A DNA stretch of 64,000 bases from Coenobita brevimanus (Eukaryota; Arthropoda; Malacostraca; Decapoda; Coenobitidae). This document shows, piece by piece, positions 32,341-44,600 of the stretch (the stretch's first letter is position 1; every line of letters starts with the position of its first letter). Location of the stretch: positions 15,582,931 to 15,646,930 of the forward strand of contig CM064670.1 in NCBI GenBank assembly GCA_032717465.1. Direction: 5' to 3'. The notes beneath the pieces were generated by a model. The model was not told where the DNA came from. It ran no database searches and saw only the letters and a program-made list of their open reading frames with translations. The position numbers and the translations under genes are program-made.

Positions 32341-33935
32341 GGTGGAAGATGGTCTCTCTTTCCAGAGGCAACCAACACCCGACTGTCTGCACCAGTACCA
32401 GGTGTTAAGTGACGATCTACCTGCCCTCCAGCAATGCATCTGTACTGAATCCTGGTGGAAGTTCACAGCTAACATTAACCATCAGACGAGTGTTGGATCC
32501 ATATGGAATCTAATAAATAAGGCTGGCAGGAGAAAGTCCTCCAGTGTTTTCCACCACGGTCCGGCTGAGTACGTGCAAGATCTTATTAATACATGGTCTA
32601 AACAATCATAAGCACACAACTTTCCCTCACATATTCAAGATGCACTCTCCTTCTAGCAAAATGTCTGCACTCTCTGTCTGATGGCTGCATTACTGAACGC
32701 AGATGAAGATGATGACGTGCTGATAACTAAGGACGAACTGTGACGTGTTCTCAATAGGAGTAAGGCAACAGCCCGCGGGGATGTTGGCATCACTTATCCT
32801 GTCCTTTGTCTACTCCTGAAAGTCCCTGGCAAATCCCCGGTACAGCTCCACAATCTTTGCTTCCATGAGGGATATGTGCATAATGCCTGGACCTCCAGCA
32901 TGACTGTGTCCATGCCAAAACCTGGTACTGACAAATGCAGACCTATTTCCCTTACTTCCTGCTTCAACAAGGTGCTCGACCGGATCTTCCTTACCCGTCT
33001 CATGTTTCAGCTCGAGGACAAACTCTCACCCAGACCGTATGGTTCTCTGCCACAGAGAAGTACACACCACCGTCTAATGGAAATTGATATCCTCCTCTGT
33101 CCCACCAGTGTTGTAGCATTCACTGATCTTAAAAGTGTCTTTGCTGTTGCAAACAGAGATATCATCCTCGATCAGCTAGTGGAATCTGGTGTCCAACGAA
33201 GCCTCTTGAGATGGATATGGGGTAACCTCTGTAACAGAACTTCACGTGTCCCTTTTTAAGGGTGTATGTAGCTCCTCCAAAGCCTTTGAACTCGGCACTC
33301 ACAAGGTGGAGTTCTAAGCCCGTTTCTTTTTACTGTCCTTATGCACTGGTTACTTTCTCTTCTTCCCAACATTCCCGGAACCACTGTTGCCTGTTACACT
33401 GATGATTTCTGCATTCACTCCAGCTCTCCAGAAGATCTTCAGTGCTTCCTTCAGCCATTCTACCAGTCATCTTCCACTTGTGTTCTCATCCTCTTCCCAG
33501 AAAATGTATAATCTTTCCCCACAACCAAGGAATGCTTCCAGAATTCACTATAGGAAATAGTGTTATTCCCTTGTGCAGGCAGCACCTTTACCTGGATGGA
33601 CCTGTACGGATTATGCCAACCATACCTGTATGACATGTTCATCCCATCGTCCAAGACCTTTTAGATCGGCAGCAGCAGCGCTTAATTCCCCTCAAATGGT
33701 TCACCAACAATGCTGCCGGAATCTATATTCCTGTGGCCAGAACTACCTACATTGTACTCATACTGTCGATTGTCGATTACCTCTCCCCTATTCTCAGTCA
33801 ATTCCCAAAGACGTCCTTAGAAACCATTAGAAAATTTCAGAACAAAGTAACGAGATACATCCTGGGCTGTCCTCTTTCCACTAGAATAGTGAACATGCAA
33901 ACTGAACTCAATCTTTCTCCTCCTTATTGAGAGAA
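32341..33935 (+). pseudogene. I-type LINE ORF2 reverse transcriptase
   Basis: RT blocks in order: 'SMPKPGTDKCRPISLTSCFN' split at 32905-32960, 'LMFQLEDKLSPRPYGSLPQRS', and 'VVAFTDLKSVFAVANRDIIL' (palm Asp; the usual 'DLKSAFDVANRD' has lost the second Asp). The active site is 'ACYTDDFCIHSSSPEDL' near 33390. 'VNMQTELNLSPPY' lies near the end. A frame change lies at about 33255. The active-site Asp pair survives but the protein is not continuous. Confidence 0.8.
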
Positions 33936-34049
33936 TATACGCTAATGTCTTTTACTACAGCATGAAAAGCCTTTATTTTCCCCATCTTGCCCCTCATTAT
34001 TCTCGTGTCATTAGAACATCACTTTGACCTCCGCCTAGGCTCGGCGTCT

Positions 34050-34760
34050 GTTCCTTCGTTAATACAGCCTGTTCCATCCTACAAAGCCTTGATATTAATG
34101 TTCTTGTGGCAGAAGTGGATCATGGTCCACTTCCCTGGAGGATTCCTCATTTTGAAGTCTGCTCTACTCCTACCTCCAAGACAGACCTACCACTGCCCCA
34201 GAGACAACTGGTTTCAGAGACCATCACAAGAATGTCTTCCTTGGTTCCTGCCCTGCACCATCTCTACATCTACGCTTCCCTGCAAGCAAATGGGAGTGCT
34301 GGATGTGCCATCTACACACCCAATTTAGATCCACTGGAGGGGGGCTGGGCTGGCCACAGACTACCAGACTCATCTAGCTCAGCCTACTGTGAACTACAAG
34401 GACTATTGCATGCAGTTAGTCTTTTCTCTCAGCAAAGACTGTGACTCTCACTCTGCCCTTCAAGCCATCTCGTCTCTGAAACCCACATGCCACTGCTTAG
34501 TTCAACAAATCCTACGTCAGTTAATTTTAGCTCATGAAAATTCTCTTATCATACAGTTCTTGTGGATTCCTTTGCAAATCGGAATTGCAGCCAATGACAC
34601 TGTTGACCTCCTCGCGAAATATGCCTGTGGACTGTTTCTTCCTGATGATGCCACATCCTCCCTCCTCTGCTACAAAAAGAAGATGTATTCGGCTGCTCTT
34701 TTCCCCACACTCCATTGCAGGAACACTGAGTGGACTCAAAGTGTGTAATTCACTGGGTCG
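34050..34760 (+). pseudogene. I-type LINE ORF2 RNase H domain
   Basis: RNase H would remove the RNA strand during second-strand synthesis. The sequence shows 'IYASLQANGSAGCAIYTPN' (usual first block YTDGSxxxDGSAGCA; the catalytic Asp is replaced), 'SAYCELQGLLHAVSL' with the catalytic Glu, 'DSHSALQAISSLKP' in the next frame, and 'IQFLWIPLQIGIAANDTVDLLAK' broken across about 34550-34620, where the usual His is Leu-Gln. A Cys-rich C-terminal remnant follows at 35085-35200. Inactive. Confidence 0.8.
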
Positions 34761-35265
34761 GCCAGGATTATGGGATGGTTTTGATCGTCAGGTTTTTACC
34801 CTCCTGGAAGAGAGCTGAGAGCTCATATAGTCCGATCTAAGGGCAAGGCTGTGACCTTCATATGCACTACCCATCTCCTTGCTCAAGGGGGACAGTATCC
34901 ACCCGCTTCGTCAGTGAAACTCTTCGACACTGGAGCAAGGCGGTAACTCCTGTCTTGCCAGATGGCAGGCGAGAGTGTTATCACTGAGCCAGTGAGCCAC
35001 TTCCGTCTATCTTCTCCCAGGTATCGTTGGCATGGCCTTGTGGTTCGCAGACAATGTTGTGTCTGCCCGACTTCGGCTAGGATCTCTGAGGCAAGGGACG
35101 TGCATCACTTCTGCAAAAGTATGTGACTGTCCTAATGCCAACAACCTTCAGCATTACTGCCTTGAGCGTTCCTCAGTCAGGGACCTACTGCATCAGGGAC
35201 AGTCCCGGACTGTTATTGTAATTACCTACTCACAGACAACAATTTAGATATCATTCTTGTGCGAT
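34761..35265 (+). pseudogene. I-type LINE ORF2 C-terminal remnant
   Basis: Frames around 35032-35247 show 'FADNVVSARLRLGSL' and 'KVCDCPNANNLQHYCLE', a Cys/His-rich block like the end of I-type ORF2 proteins. Stops precede and follow. A tRNA-like stretch near 34940-35005 on the minus strand may be a coincidence of coding sequence. Confidence 0.6.
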
Positions 35266-35269
35266 ATCC

Positions 35270-35462
35270 ACACTTCGGTGGTTGCTAACTCCTGTATTGT
35301 GAACTCTAATATATCTACGTAACAAAACAGCATGCTCTGCCGTGACACGAGTACCTCTGTACATAATACTTTGGTGAATGCTAACTCCTGTATTGTTAAC
35401 TCCAATATACCTATGTAACTAAACAGCATGCCCTGCGAGACACGAGTTCCTGTGTAGTGCAG
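35270..35462 (+). repeat. Two tandem units of about 100 bp in LINE 3' UTR
   Basis: Units share GCTAACTCCTGTATTGT, AACTCYAATATAYCTA, ACAGCATGCYCTGC and GACACGAGTNCCT. They lie between the ORF2 remnant and the (CAA)n tail. Confidence 0.8.
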
Positions 35463-35812
35463 GGCTATACAGTACCTCGACTATATTGCAGGTCCCCCTT
35501 CCTGACCTAATCCCTGTCAGAGGTGTCCTGAAACAGGGATAATCGAATTCAGCTGGCTAGGCTTAGATCAGGACATCACTCAGCCCTTCTCAGTCACCAG
35601 ATTAGATTTGGATTGGATAGAATCACAGATGACACGTTCACCTCTTAAAGAATAAGTCCACATAACATAACACACATAATGGAACATTGCACAACATATT
35701 CCACACTAAAACGCAGACACATCAGTGGTTTAGGAAACCTGTAGGACAACCCCATAGGGGCAGATATCACTTATGGGTGCCGTGTATGCTTGAGTGGACG
35801 GACTGAGGTTCA
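35463..35812 (+). other. I-type LINE 3' UTR
   Basis: Non-coding stretch between the tandem duplication and the (CAA)n tail. No gene seen. Assignment as 3' UTR rests on position only. Confidence 0.5.
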
Positions 35813-35838
35813 GTAACAACAACAACAACAGCAACAGA
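35813..35838 (+). repeat. (CAA)n tail of I-type LINE
   Basis: Six to seven AAC units with one AGC interruption. Simple-repeat tails of this kind are typical of I-type elements (known for TAA in the fly I factor). A similar tail ends the minus-strand LINE at 26056. Confidence 0.6.
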
Positions 35839-35839
35839 A

Positions 35840-37280
35840 TGAGTCCACCAGCGAGGGCGAGGGAAAGGTTCCATTTTCTTCAGTGGACACTGAGACTTCG
35901 GTGAGAGCTCAAATTCAGTAGTATACAGTCAAGTCAAGTAACACTGGGATGCAACAAAAGGGCAGTCAGATCTGGATAGGAATACATCTGAACTGACTCA
36001 CCCCAGACTCGTTCGTCGGACAATCTACAGAACATCCTGTCAAGCAAAGATAGTTTTCCTCCACAACTCATTACCTGAGATAAATCTTAGGGGTAATATC
36101 CCTCTTTCTGGTGCAATGTTGAAACCTCCGCACCAGGGACCATAATTAGAAACTCCCCTAAGCTTAGGTTACCGATGAATATATAATGTCTGTCTACCTT
36201 CTCTTACTTTTGCAAAATATAAATTTGTTTTGTATTTAATGAACTACCATATTTTTGTCACTACTTCAGTGCCACATGTGCCCTGATGTTTGTCTAAGAA
36301 AAGTAAAAATGATGTTTCCATATCCTTAGCGTAATACATAATATAAAAATGCCAAACCCCTCTCCTACTGTTGCTGGATACCCCTGTTGTAGGTGGTACT
36401 GAGTGTGTAACGATTTACCCTGCTGTACTGTCCCAGGAGCCATGATGCCACCCTCGACCCCGCCCAGCCAACACACACTGCCGCTGCTGTTGCTGATGTC
36501 ACTGAGTCTCTCACTGGGCCATCTGGAGGGTTATTTGGATGATCAACTGGGGTGCCACCTGAAGGGCCACCTGGATGACCAGTTGGGTGCCGTGATGCAC
36601 CAGACAGTGAAGTCACATCTGAATGGATGTCACCTGGTGCTGGCCTCAACCTCATCCTCATCACCTCTCCTCACATGGACACTCAGGTTACCTCACCTCT
36701 CTGCCATGTATATAGTCTTTTTATTTCAATTTGGCGAAACTGACCTATGCCGTCAGCATGAATGCTGAATGAGTTAGCACAGTGTCCATAGGCACTGAAG
36801 TTTATAACACTAATTTTAACTCTGCTATTATTTCCATCACTGCGTTCAGTAACTTACTATTTTTTTTTTTAAAATCGTACCACGGGATTTGGGATTAATT
36901 CTGGAGAGTGAAATGAAACTGGCTGTGAACAAAGTTTAAATATTCGTATAATATAATGCAGTTACGGTGAAGAAGTGTAGCATTACAATGCCGCAGTCAC
37001 GTCAGTCTGTTAAATGCATGGTGGTGGACATCTCCAGGACACTTAGAATAGACTATAGTACCCAATGCATAGATTCACATGCAGCTATAAAGTAAACCAT
37101 GCTGTTAAAATCACTAGTTTAATACACAACCTAACACCCATTCATAATCCAGACCAGCTGCAGTTTACGGACCATTAGAGCCTATAATATTATATTTTAT
37201 CTCGTAATAAGGTGAAGTTTTCTCACCTCTGATCAGCTTGTGTTAAGAAGTGATTACTCCACACTTCCCAAACCCCTCAT
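35840..37280. other. Unassigned intergenic DNA
   Basis: Nothing recognised except a short internal duplication at about 36520-36590 (GATGACCAGTTGGGTGCC-like units) that lengthens the frame at 36403-36768. That frame has a Leu-rich segment followed by 'HLDDQLG' repeats, but no family match comes to mind. I do not call it a gene. Confidence 0.45.
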
Positions 37281-37284
37281 AAGA

Positions 37285-37965
37285 CTGTTCCTGTCCAACG
37301 ATTTTCCTGTCCCTCGTGTACAAAGAAGTTTGTGAAGGAGTTTGTGGTGAAAGAACAAGGTGAGTACAAGTGTTGTTTCCTGTGAGGGCAACTAGGTTTG
37401 ATATAGGAATCAGGAAAACAGTGAGTCAGCTAGCGTGTTAAGTGAAAGGAAAGAAAGGCTGGTAAATTGCGTACCATAGCAGTGTATGTAGAAGAGGTGA
37501 AATAAAAAGTGCTAGGCAAGGTAGAAAACTTAGGAACTAGATTGACGAATGTTGAGACCAGGCTAGATGATAGTGATAGTTTGCAGCCAGTTAAAGGTGC
37601 ATTCACAGCCAACGTTATTAAAATTGAAGGGTGTAACTATTAGGAATAAGTTTCAAGTGCAGGATGAGCTTAGTGTCATGCATGTTGGGGATATTCGTTG
37701 ATTAGGCATCAGGATAAGGAGTCATGGAGGAAACGTTTTGTTCTCTTGGGTGTAAGATACAGGACGTGACTGAGAAAGTTGATGATTTAGCCAGCAACAC
37801 CTCAGACAACTCAGTCTATGTCACTGTAATGGGAACGAATAATGTAGCTTCAGCCAGGTCTGAGCGGATACTTAGGAAGTATAAGGACCTAATAAGTAAG
37901 TTCAAGGAAAGCAGTTGGAAGTTAGTTATTATCTCCGACAACAAAGCTAAGAGGAGTTTATGTAT
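37285..37965 (+). pseudogene. LINE ORF1-type relic with SGNH-esterase-like segment
   Basis: Broken frames give a Cys-pair segment 'QRFSCPSCTKKFVKEF' (about 37296), a coiled-coil-like 'LGTRLTNVETRLDDSD' (about 37530) and 'MHVGDIR' (about 37681, the position of the GDS block). Then 'VYVTVMGTNNVASARSERIL' (about 37818) and 'FKESSWKLVII' follow. This is the order of CR1/L2-type ORF1 proteins carrying an esterase domain; the catalytic Ser and the GTND Asp are replaced (VGDI, GTNN). The ATG at 37724 is not a credible start. Confidence 0.5.
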
Positions 37966-38125
37966 TCACCCCTGTCTGTCTATTTACTTGTTTGTCCACA
38001 AGATCTCAAAAAGTTGTTGACGGAGTTCGATGAAATTTTGTAGGCATGTAGGTCATGAGCCAAGAAAAAGTTGATTAAATTTTGATGGTGATCTGAGTTG
38101 GCTGGTACGGGCGTTGGCGGAGACG
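37966..38125 (+). repeat. Dispersed invertebrate-type repeat fragment
   Basis: Contains GATGAAATTTTGTAGGCATG, GGTCATGAGCCAAG and GATTAAATTTTGATGGTGAT, related to 7892-8290. Class unknown; a MITE or Helitron origin is possible. Confidence 0.4.
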
Positions 38126-38154
38126 AAGGTATGGGCTATCTGAATGCTGTCTAC

Positions 38155-38263
38155 TTGTCTGTATACCGTATCTATCTATACATATCTAGCTGTCTATCTA
38201 TTTATATTTATATATCTATCTATGTCTATGTATCTGTCTGTCTGTCTGTCTGTCTCCTTTCTC

Positions 38264-38318
<55 letters not shown>
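38155..38318. repeat. TATC/CTGT remnants and (AT)n array
   Basis: Degenerate TATC and CTGT units lead into a perfect (AT)n at 38269-38318. The (AT)n directly abuts the 3' end of the minus-strand RTE fragment and is probably its tail. The YIYIYI frames are artefacts. Confidence 0.9.
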
Positions 38319-38321
<3 letters not shown>

Positions 38322-38660
38322 CCATTACTGGTCCACTGCTGAACAAAGGCCTCCCCCAACCTTTCCCTCGAATTCCTTGACTGAGCCAATCTCTGTCACG
38401 TTTTCCCTGCAGTTTTATCTATCTCATCTCTCCAGTTCCAGTCTGGCCTTTTTCTGCTACGCATACCATCTCATGGAGTCCTGTCAGCTTCTTGCTCCAT
38501 CGATTATCTTTTCTACTTGGCACATGGCTTGCCCACCTCCATTTCTGTTCTTTTATAACTTCTGTAATGTATTTGACTTTAGTCTGCTCTCTCACCCAAG
38601 TTGATCTTTTCCTGTCTCTTAAAGATATTTCCAACACTGACCTTTCCATTGCTCCTCTGA
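38319..38660 (-). mobile_element. RTE LINE 3' end, third subfamily
   Basis: Minus-strand frame at 38419-38649 reads 'MERSVLEISLRDRKRST', 'EQTKVKYITEVI' and 'KWRWASHVPSRKDNRWSKK', the C-terminal signature of classical RTE elements (usual KWRWAGHVAR). It continues in other frames to 'AVDQ' next to the (AT)n tail. EN and RT are absent. Confidence 0.75.
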
Positions 38661-38807
38661 ACTGTCTGTTTGCATCCCTCCACCATTACGGCCGGCGGCA
38701 AGCACTCCTCTAGCAACAAACTCTCATCCCTTTTCTGTTGAACTCTCTAAAGCAAGAGTTAACCGTTTCTTTCGGTCCTTCATATATGCAACAGGTCAAC
38801 TCTGGAA
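38645..38807 (+). mobile_element. LINE A 3' fragment
   Basis: Plus-strand match to 59275-59425: 'TTTGCATCCCTCCACC', 'TAGCAACAAACTCTCATCC' and 'ATGCAACAGGTCAAC'. It lacks the poly(A) tail because the next element begins at about 38808. Its left 16 bases, ATTGCTCCTCTGAACT, are shared with the flanking RTE fragment, so the breakpoint is ambiguous. Confidence 0.75.
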
Positions 38808-39830
38808 GGCCTCCATGGATTTGGGGAAAGCATATGACAGGATGGATAGACAAGGATTGTGGAAAGTATTAAGAATATATGGAGTAGATGGGAAGTTGCT
38901 GAATGCCGTGAAGAGTATATATAAGGGTGCTAAGGCTACAGCGCGTGTGGATAGTGAACTGAGTGAATTTTTCTGTTTGAAAGTTGGATTGAAATAGAAA
39001 TGTGTCATGTCTCCAAGGTTGTTCAGTCCATACATGGATGGGGTTATAAAAGAGATACAAGGCAGGGCAGTAGATGTTGGAGCGGCCCTACTAAGAGAGA
39101 GAAGTGTTTGGAAAGTCCCTGTACTGTTGTTCGCAGATGATACTGTGTTGTTAAGTGAAGACGAAAGGAAACTGTAAGGCTTGGTGGATGAGTTTGGGAG
39201 AGTGTGTAAGAAACGGAATCTAAAGGTGAATGTAGGGAACAGTAAAGTTATGGTCTTCGAGAGAAGTGAAGTCAATGAATGTACAGTGAGGTTGGATGAG
39301 GAGGAAATGGACAATGTGAGTGCGTTTAAGTACTTGGGTAGTGTGACGAGTAAGGATGGAAGTTTAGAGGGTGAAGTGCTTGAAAAGGTACAACAAGGAA
39401 GAAAGGTTGCTGGTTCCTTGCAAGGGAAGTGAACGTGGAAGTGAAAAAGTTACTACATGACAGTATCGTGATACCATCTCTAACGTATGGAAGTGAAGCT
39501 TGGACCTTGTTGGGGGGACGGAAGTCAAGAGTGAGAGCAGTGGAAATGAGTTATTTGAGAGGAGCGTTGTGGTGTGGATGTGGATGTGACAGGAAGCGTT
39601 AGGAGAAACACACTGAGGTGGTTTGGCCATGTGCAGAGGATGGAGAGTGAGAAACTGACGAGGAGAGTGTATATGAGTGAGGGGAAGGTCATGGATGAGA
39701 TGGAGGGATGGAATGGAGTAGTATATGAGAGAGGGGTGTGTGAGCTGGGAGCAGGGCAGTGAAATGGCGTTGGCCAGGGCGACATAGAGGTGATTTGTTT
39801 GTAGCCAACCGTTACGGGAGTAAGGAGTCT
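38808..39830 (+). mobile_element. RTE-like LINE, RT to 3' end
   Basis: 5'-truncated copy starting inside RT ('MDLGKAYDRMDRQGLW') and covering the active site ('LLFADDTVLLSEDE' near 39133), 'CKKRNLKVNVGNSKV', '[18 protein letters not shown]' and '[20 protein letters not shown]'. Compared with 21760-22860 it has a stop after 'LKVGLK', one in the post-active-site segment and a deletion near 39560. The 3' end abuts a very long (TA)n where the reference copy has (GATA)n. Confidence 0.85.

Positions 39831-40735
<905 letters not shown>

Positions 40736-40807
<72 letters not shown>
40736..40807. repeat. (TA)n microsatellite between LTRs
   Basis: About 36 TA units separating the solo LTR from the complete element. 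Confidence 0.97.
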
Positions 40808-40811
<4 letters not shown>

Positions 40812-41601
40812 ACGGAACAGCGAAAGATAATGTACACTTTAAGTGAGAATACTAAAAATCACTATTGTCTCGTAAATTTCCAGGTTCAAAACAAAAGAGT
40901 TAGGTAAAATTACAAGTTAAAGTTTAATGCTCAAACTAACAACAAAACATTCAGGACTCATAATGATAATGTAATGGCAAAAAAACAGGTTAAATATATG
41001 GTTAACTGCAATAGCCTCTATTAACACGAAATTAGCAAGAGTAAATTTACCTAAGTCAGCCCTGATAAAATGAAAATACACTGGGTAATGCTCAGTTAAT
41101 GCAAGATAAATTATTATGGATACAAAATATTATCAAAAATGACTGACATAAAGAACCTTACATGAATTACAAAAAACGTTACTAGGCCTAAGAATTAACA
41201 CCTTATGCTATACAGTACAAGAAAAAAATGCAACAACAGTTATACTCAAATTACACAGCTGCTAGATGGTTGGAGACTTCCCGAGCACTCACAATAATAA
41301 CTGTACAGGGGAGGACAGAGATGTGAACAAAATGAGGAGTAGATCTAAGTGGCAATAATGCAGAGACTGAGCTCATTATATAGGGGCCAGCAGAGCCTGA
41401 TACAACTTGTAAGAAGGACGCGCAAATGAAGCCATAGGGGATAAAGAGCTGACAATCCTGCTCTGAACAACAGAAAGAAGGACTTACTCTACTATAACGG
41501 TAGAAGGGGGGGACTGAGGTAGAACACGCTCGTGATCAAACATGCAGCATACTGTGCGTTAGAATTACACAAAGGATGATGAAATCATAGGCTATGTAAC
41601 A
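40808..41601 (-). repeat. 3' LTR of Gmr1-like element
   Basis: 794 bp, TGTTACATAG...CGTAACA in element orientation, with terminal TG/CA. Paired with 46295-47087. Confidence 0.92.
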
Positions 41602-41612
41602 CCTCCCCACAA
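41602..41612 (-). promoter_or_regulatory. Polypurine tract
   Basis: In element orientation TTGTGGGGAGG directly precedes the 3' LTR; it is the expected primer for plus-strand synthesis. Confidence 0.8.
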
Positions 41613-41662
41613 AGAAAAAGAAATTTACAAAGGAAATTTCTTATTACTCTAAAACAATCTGT

Positions 41663-44600
41663 CTAAAGTCTAGATAAGCAATCTGCAATAACATTTTCTT
41701 TCCCCTTGACATGTTGTATGTCTAATGAATACTCCTGAAGAAGTAGACTCCATCTTGTCAATCTCTGATTTTTATCTTTAAACTTACTAAGAAATTTCAG
41801 TGGGTTATGATTGGTATAAATGACTATGGGGTCAAAACCAGAACACAAATAAAATGAAAAATGCTGTAAACCCAAAATCAAGGCCAAAAGCTCTTTCTCA
41901 ATAGTTGAGTAGTTCTTTTGAGGTGGAGTGAACTTCTTACTGTAATAAGATACAGGGTGTTCAATACCCTGATCATCCTCTTGCAGCAAAACAGCCCCAG
42001 CTCCTGTATCACTTGCATCAACAGCCATCTTAAAAGGCTTAGCAAAATTTGGAGTAGCGAGCACTGGCTGACTTAATAGGATAGCTTTAAGTTTGTTGAA
42101 AGAGGATTCACAGTTATCGGTCCAGACAAATTTAACTCCCTTTTTCAGTAGGTCTGTAAGTGGTGATACAAGAATAGAAAATTTAAGAACAAATCTCCTG
42201 TAATAACCTACCATTCCCAAAAATCTTTGTAGCTCTTTCCTACTTTTAGGTCTGGGAAGATCACTTATAACCTGAACCTTAGCTCCTGGTAGTGCAACAT
42301 GTCCATCACCAATTACATACCCAAGGTACTGAACTTTAGCTTGACCAAACTCACACTTTGATAAATTAGCTACAAGATTAGCCTGAACTAAACGCTCAAG
42401 AAATTTACTGACATGGCATAGGTGATCTTTCCAGTTGTCACTGAAGATTAATACATCTTCAATATAAACAACACACCCTGCCAAACCCTCTGTTACAACA
42501 TTCATGAGCTTCTGAAACTTGGCTGGTGCATTCTTCATACCATATGGCATTACGGAACATGCAAAAGTCTTTCCTAGTGTTACAAAACATGAGATCTCCT
42601 TAGCACTTTCAGTCATAGGTACTTGCCAGTATCCCTTTAACAAATCAAACTTACTTATGTACCTAGCCTTTCCGATCTTGTCTATGCAATCTTCCACGCG
42701 AGGGAGAGGGTAAGTGTCTGTTTTGGTTATCTGATTAACACGTCTGTAGTCGATGCAAAGCCGCTGTGACCCACCTGGTTTAGGGACTAGAGTGACAGGA
42801 GAACTCCACTCGCTCTGACAGGGCTCAATCATCTTGTGGTCCAACAGGTAGCCAAGCTCCTTCTGGATGAGAGGAACTTTCACTGGGTTCACACAGTAAG
42901 GAGGCAATTTAATTGGCTTTGCGTCTCCAACATCGACATCATGCATCAACACAGTGGTTCTTCCTGGAGTGGCACGGAACACTTGCGGGTACTCCTGCAG
43001 TAATGCCAAAAACTCCTGCCTTTCCTCGGGAGGTAGATGAGAAAGCTTAGTCTGGAGATCATTCATGATATCAGGATTGTTCCCCAAACTATCACTCAGG
43101 CTCATACTGCATGGGAGAGCTTCACTTGCAGACTCGGGTGGAACAGCTACTGTGCAGACTGGATTATTTTCGTCCCGCCTGTGATATAACTTTAGCATGT
43201 TGATGTGACATAGTTGCTTGTTCTTTCTACGATCTGGTGTGGCGATGACATAGTTGACATCACTGAGTTTCTTCTCCACGAAATAAGGACCACTAAACTT
43301 GGCTTGAAGAGGTTGCCCATGAACCGGTAGCAGAATCAAAACCTGATCTCCTGGCTGAAAGTGGCGTAACCTGGACTTCTTATCATACCAAGTCTTCATC
43401 TTCTCCTGAGCAGCTCCTAAATTCTCTCTCGCCAGCTGTAAAGCAGTGGACAGCCGTTCTTTGAACTTCATCACATACTCCAGCAGGTTGACGTCATCTT
43501 CCTCCGACAGCCAGCATTCCTTGAGTAACTTAAGGGGTCCTCTTACTTCATGGCCAAACAGTAGTTCAAAAGGTGAGAAGCCCAGTGATTCATTTGGAGA
43601 TTCTCTTGCAGCAAACACAACGAATGGAAGACCTTTATCCCAGTCTTTCTGATGTTCCAAACAGTATTTCTTGAACATCGATTTGAGTGTTTGATGATAT
43701 CTCTCCAATGCTCCTTGGGTCTGGGGATGGTAAGCTGAAGACGTGATCTGGGTGATGCCCAACTCTTTCAGAGACTGCTTGAAAACATTTGACATGAAAT
43801 TACTTCCCCGGTCCGACTGCACCTCCTTGGGCAGACCAAACTTTCTGAAGAACCCCAGCATTTCCTTAACCACGTTCTTTGCTGAGATATTTCTAACTGG
43901 AATGGCTTCAGGATAACGAGTAGCCATATCAATCAGGGTCAACACATAAGAAAATCCTGAAGAAGTCTTAGGAAGAGGGCCCACAATATCCACCAACACA
44001 CGGGTGAATGGCACCTCAAAAGGAGGAATGGGAACTAGAGGTGCAACCTTTTCGGTCTGATTACACTTCCCCACAACTTGACAGGTGTGACAAGACTTAC
44101 AATACCAGGAAACATCCCTGAAGATACCTGGCCAGTAGAAGTGTTTCGAAATGCGTGCCACAGTCTTCCTCACTCCAAGATGTCCTGCCAAACTGGAATC
44201 ATGAGCCACTCTAATGATATCCTGCCTACAAACACGAGGGATGACAACTTGATGTACAACCTCCCATTCACAGTCGGCTGATGCTGTTGGGGGTCTCCAC
44301 TTCCTCATAAGTATTCCTGACTTTATAAAATAACGAGTAGAAGCACCAGCTGACTCTTCCTCACTGCAAGCAGAGTTAGCTAGACCTTTCAACTCAGGGT
44401 CAGCAACCTGCAACTCAACCAACTCTTGACGAGACAAATTATCAACACTACGGGGTACTGCCTCATCTGGTGAGTGGTCCAAATTAGCAAGAAAAGTGTC
44501 AGCTAGGATAACATCATCATCATCATTATCCTCTAAATCACCAGTAACTTTAGACTTAGCCCTAGTGACAGCACATGCAGGGAACACATCAGGGACATCA

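Larger units (their letters stand above)
29920..35838 (+). mobile_element. I-type LINE with RNase H, full-length but decayed
   Basis: Two-ORF non-LTR element. ORF1 with zinc knuckles is followed by an ORF2 region encoding EN, RT and RNase H in that order, a 3' UTR with a 100-bp tandem duplication and a (CAA)n tail. RNase H downstream of RT places it with the I/LOA/R1-like groups rather than the RTE or Jockey types elsewhere in the window. Every domain carries stops or shifts. Confidence 0.85.

Noticed and set aside
34930..35005. tRNA-like stretch on the minus strand
   Set aside because: A-box-like TGGCTCAGTGATAAC is followed by no valid B box, and it lies inside decayed I-type ORF2 sequence.
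36403..36768. 121-codon frame with a Leu-rich start and HLDDQLG repeats, possible secreted protein
   Set aside because: The repeats come from a local 48-bp duplication. There is no recognisable family, no splice context and the hydrophobic stretch is not at the N-terminus.
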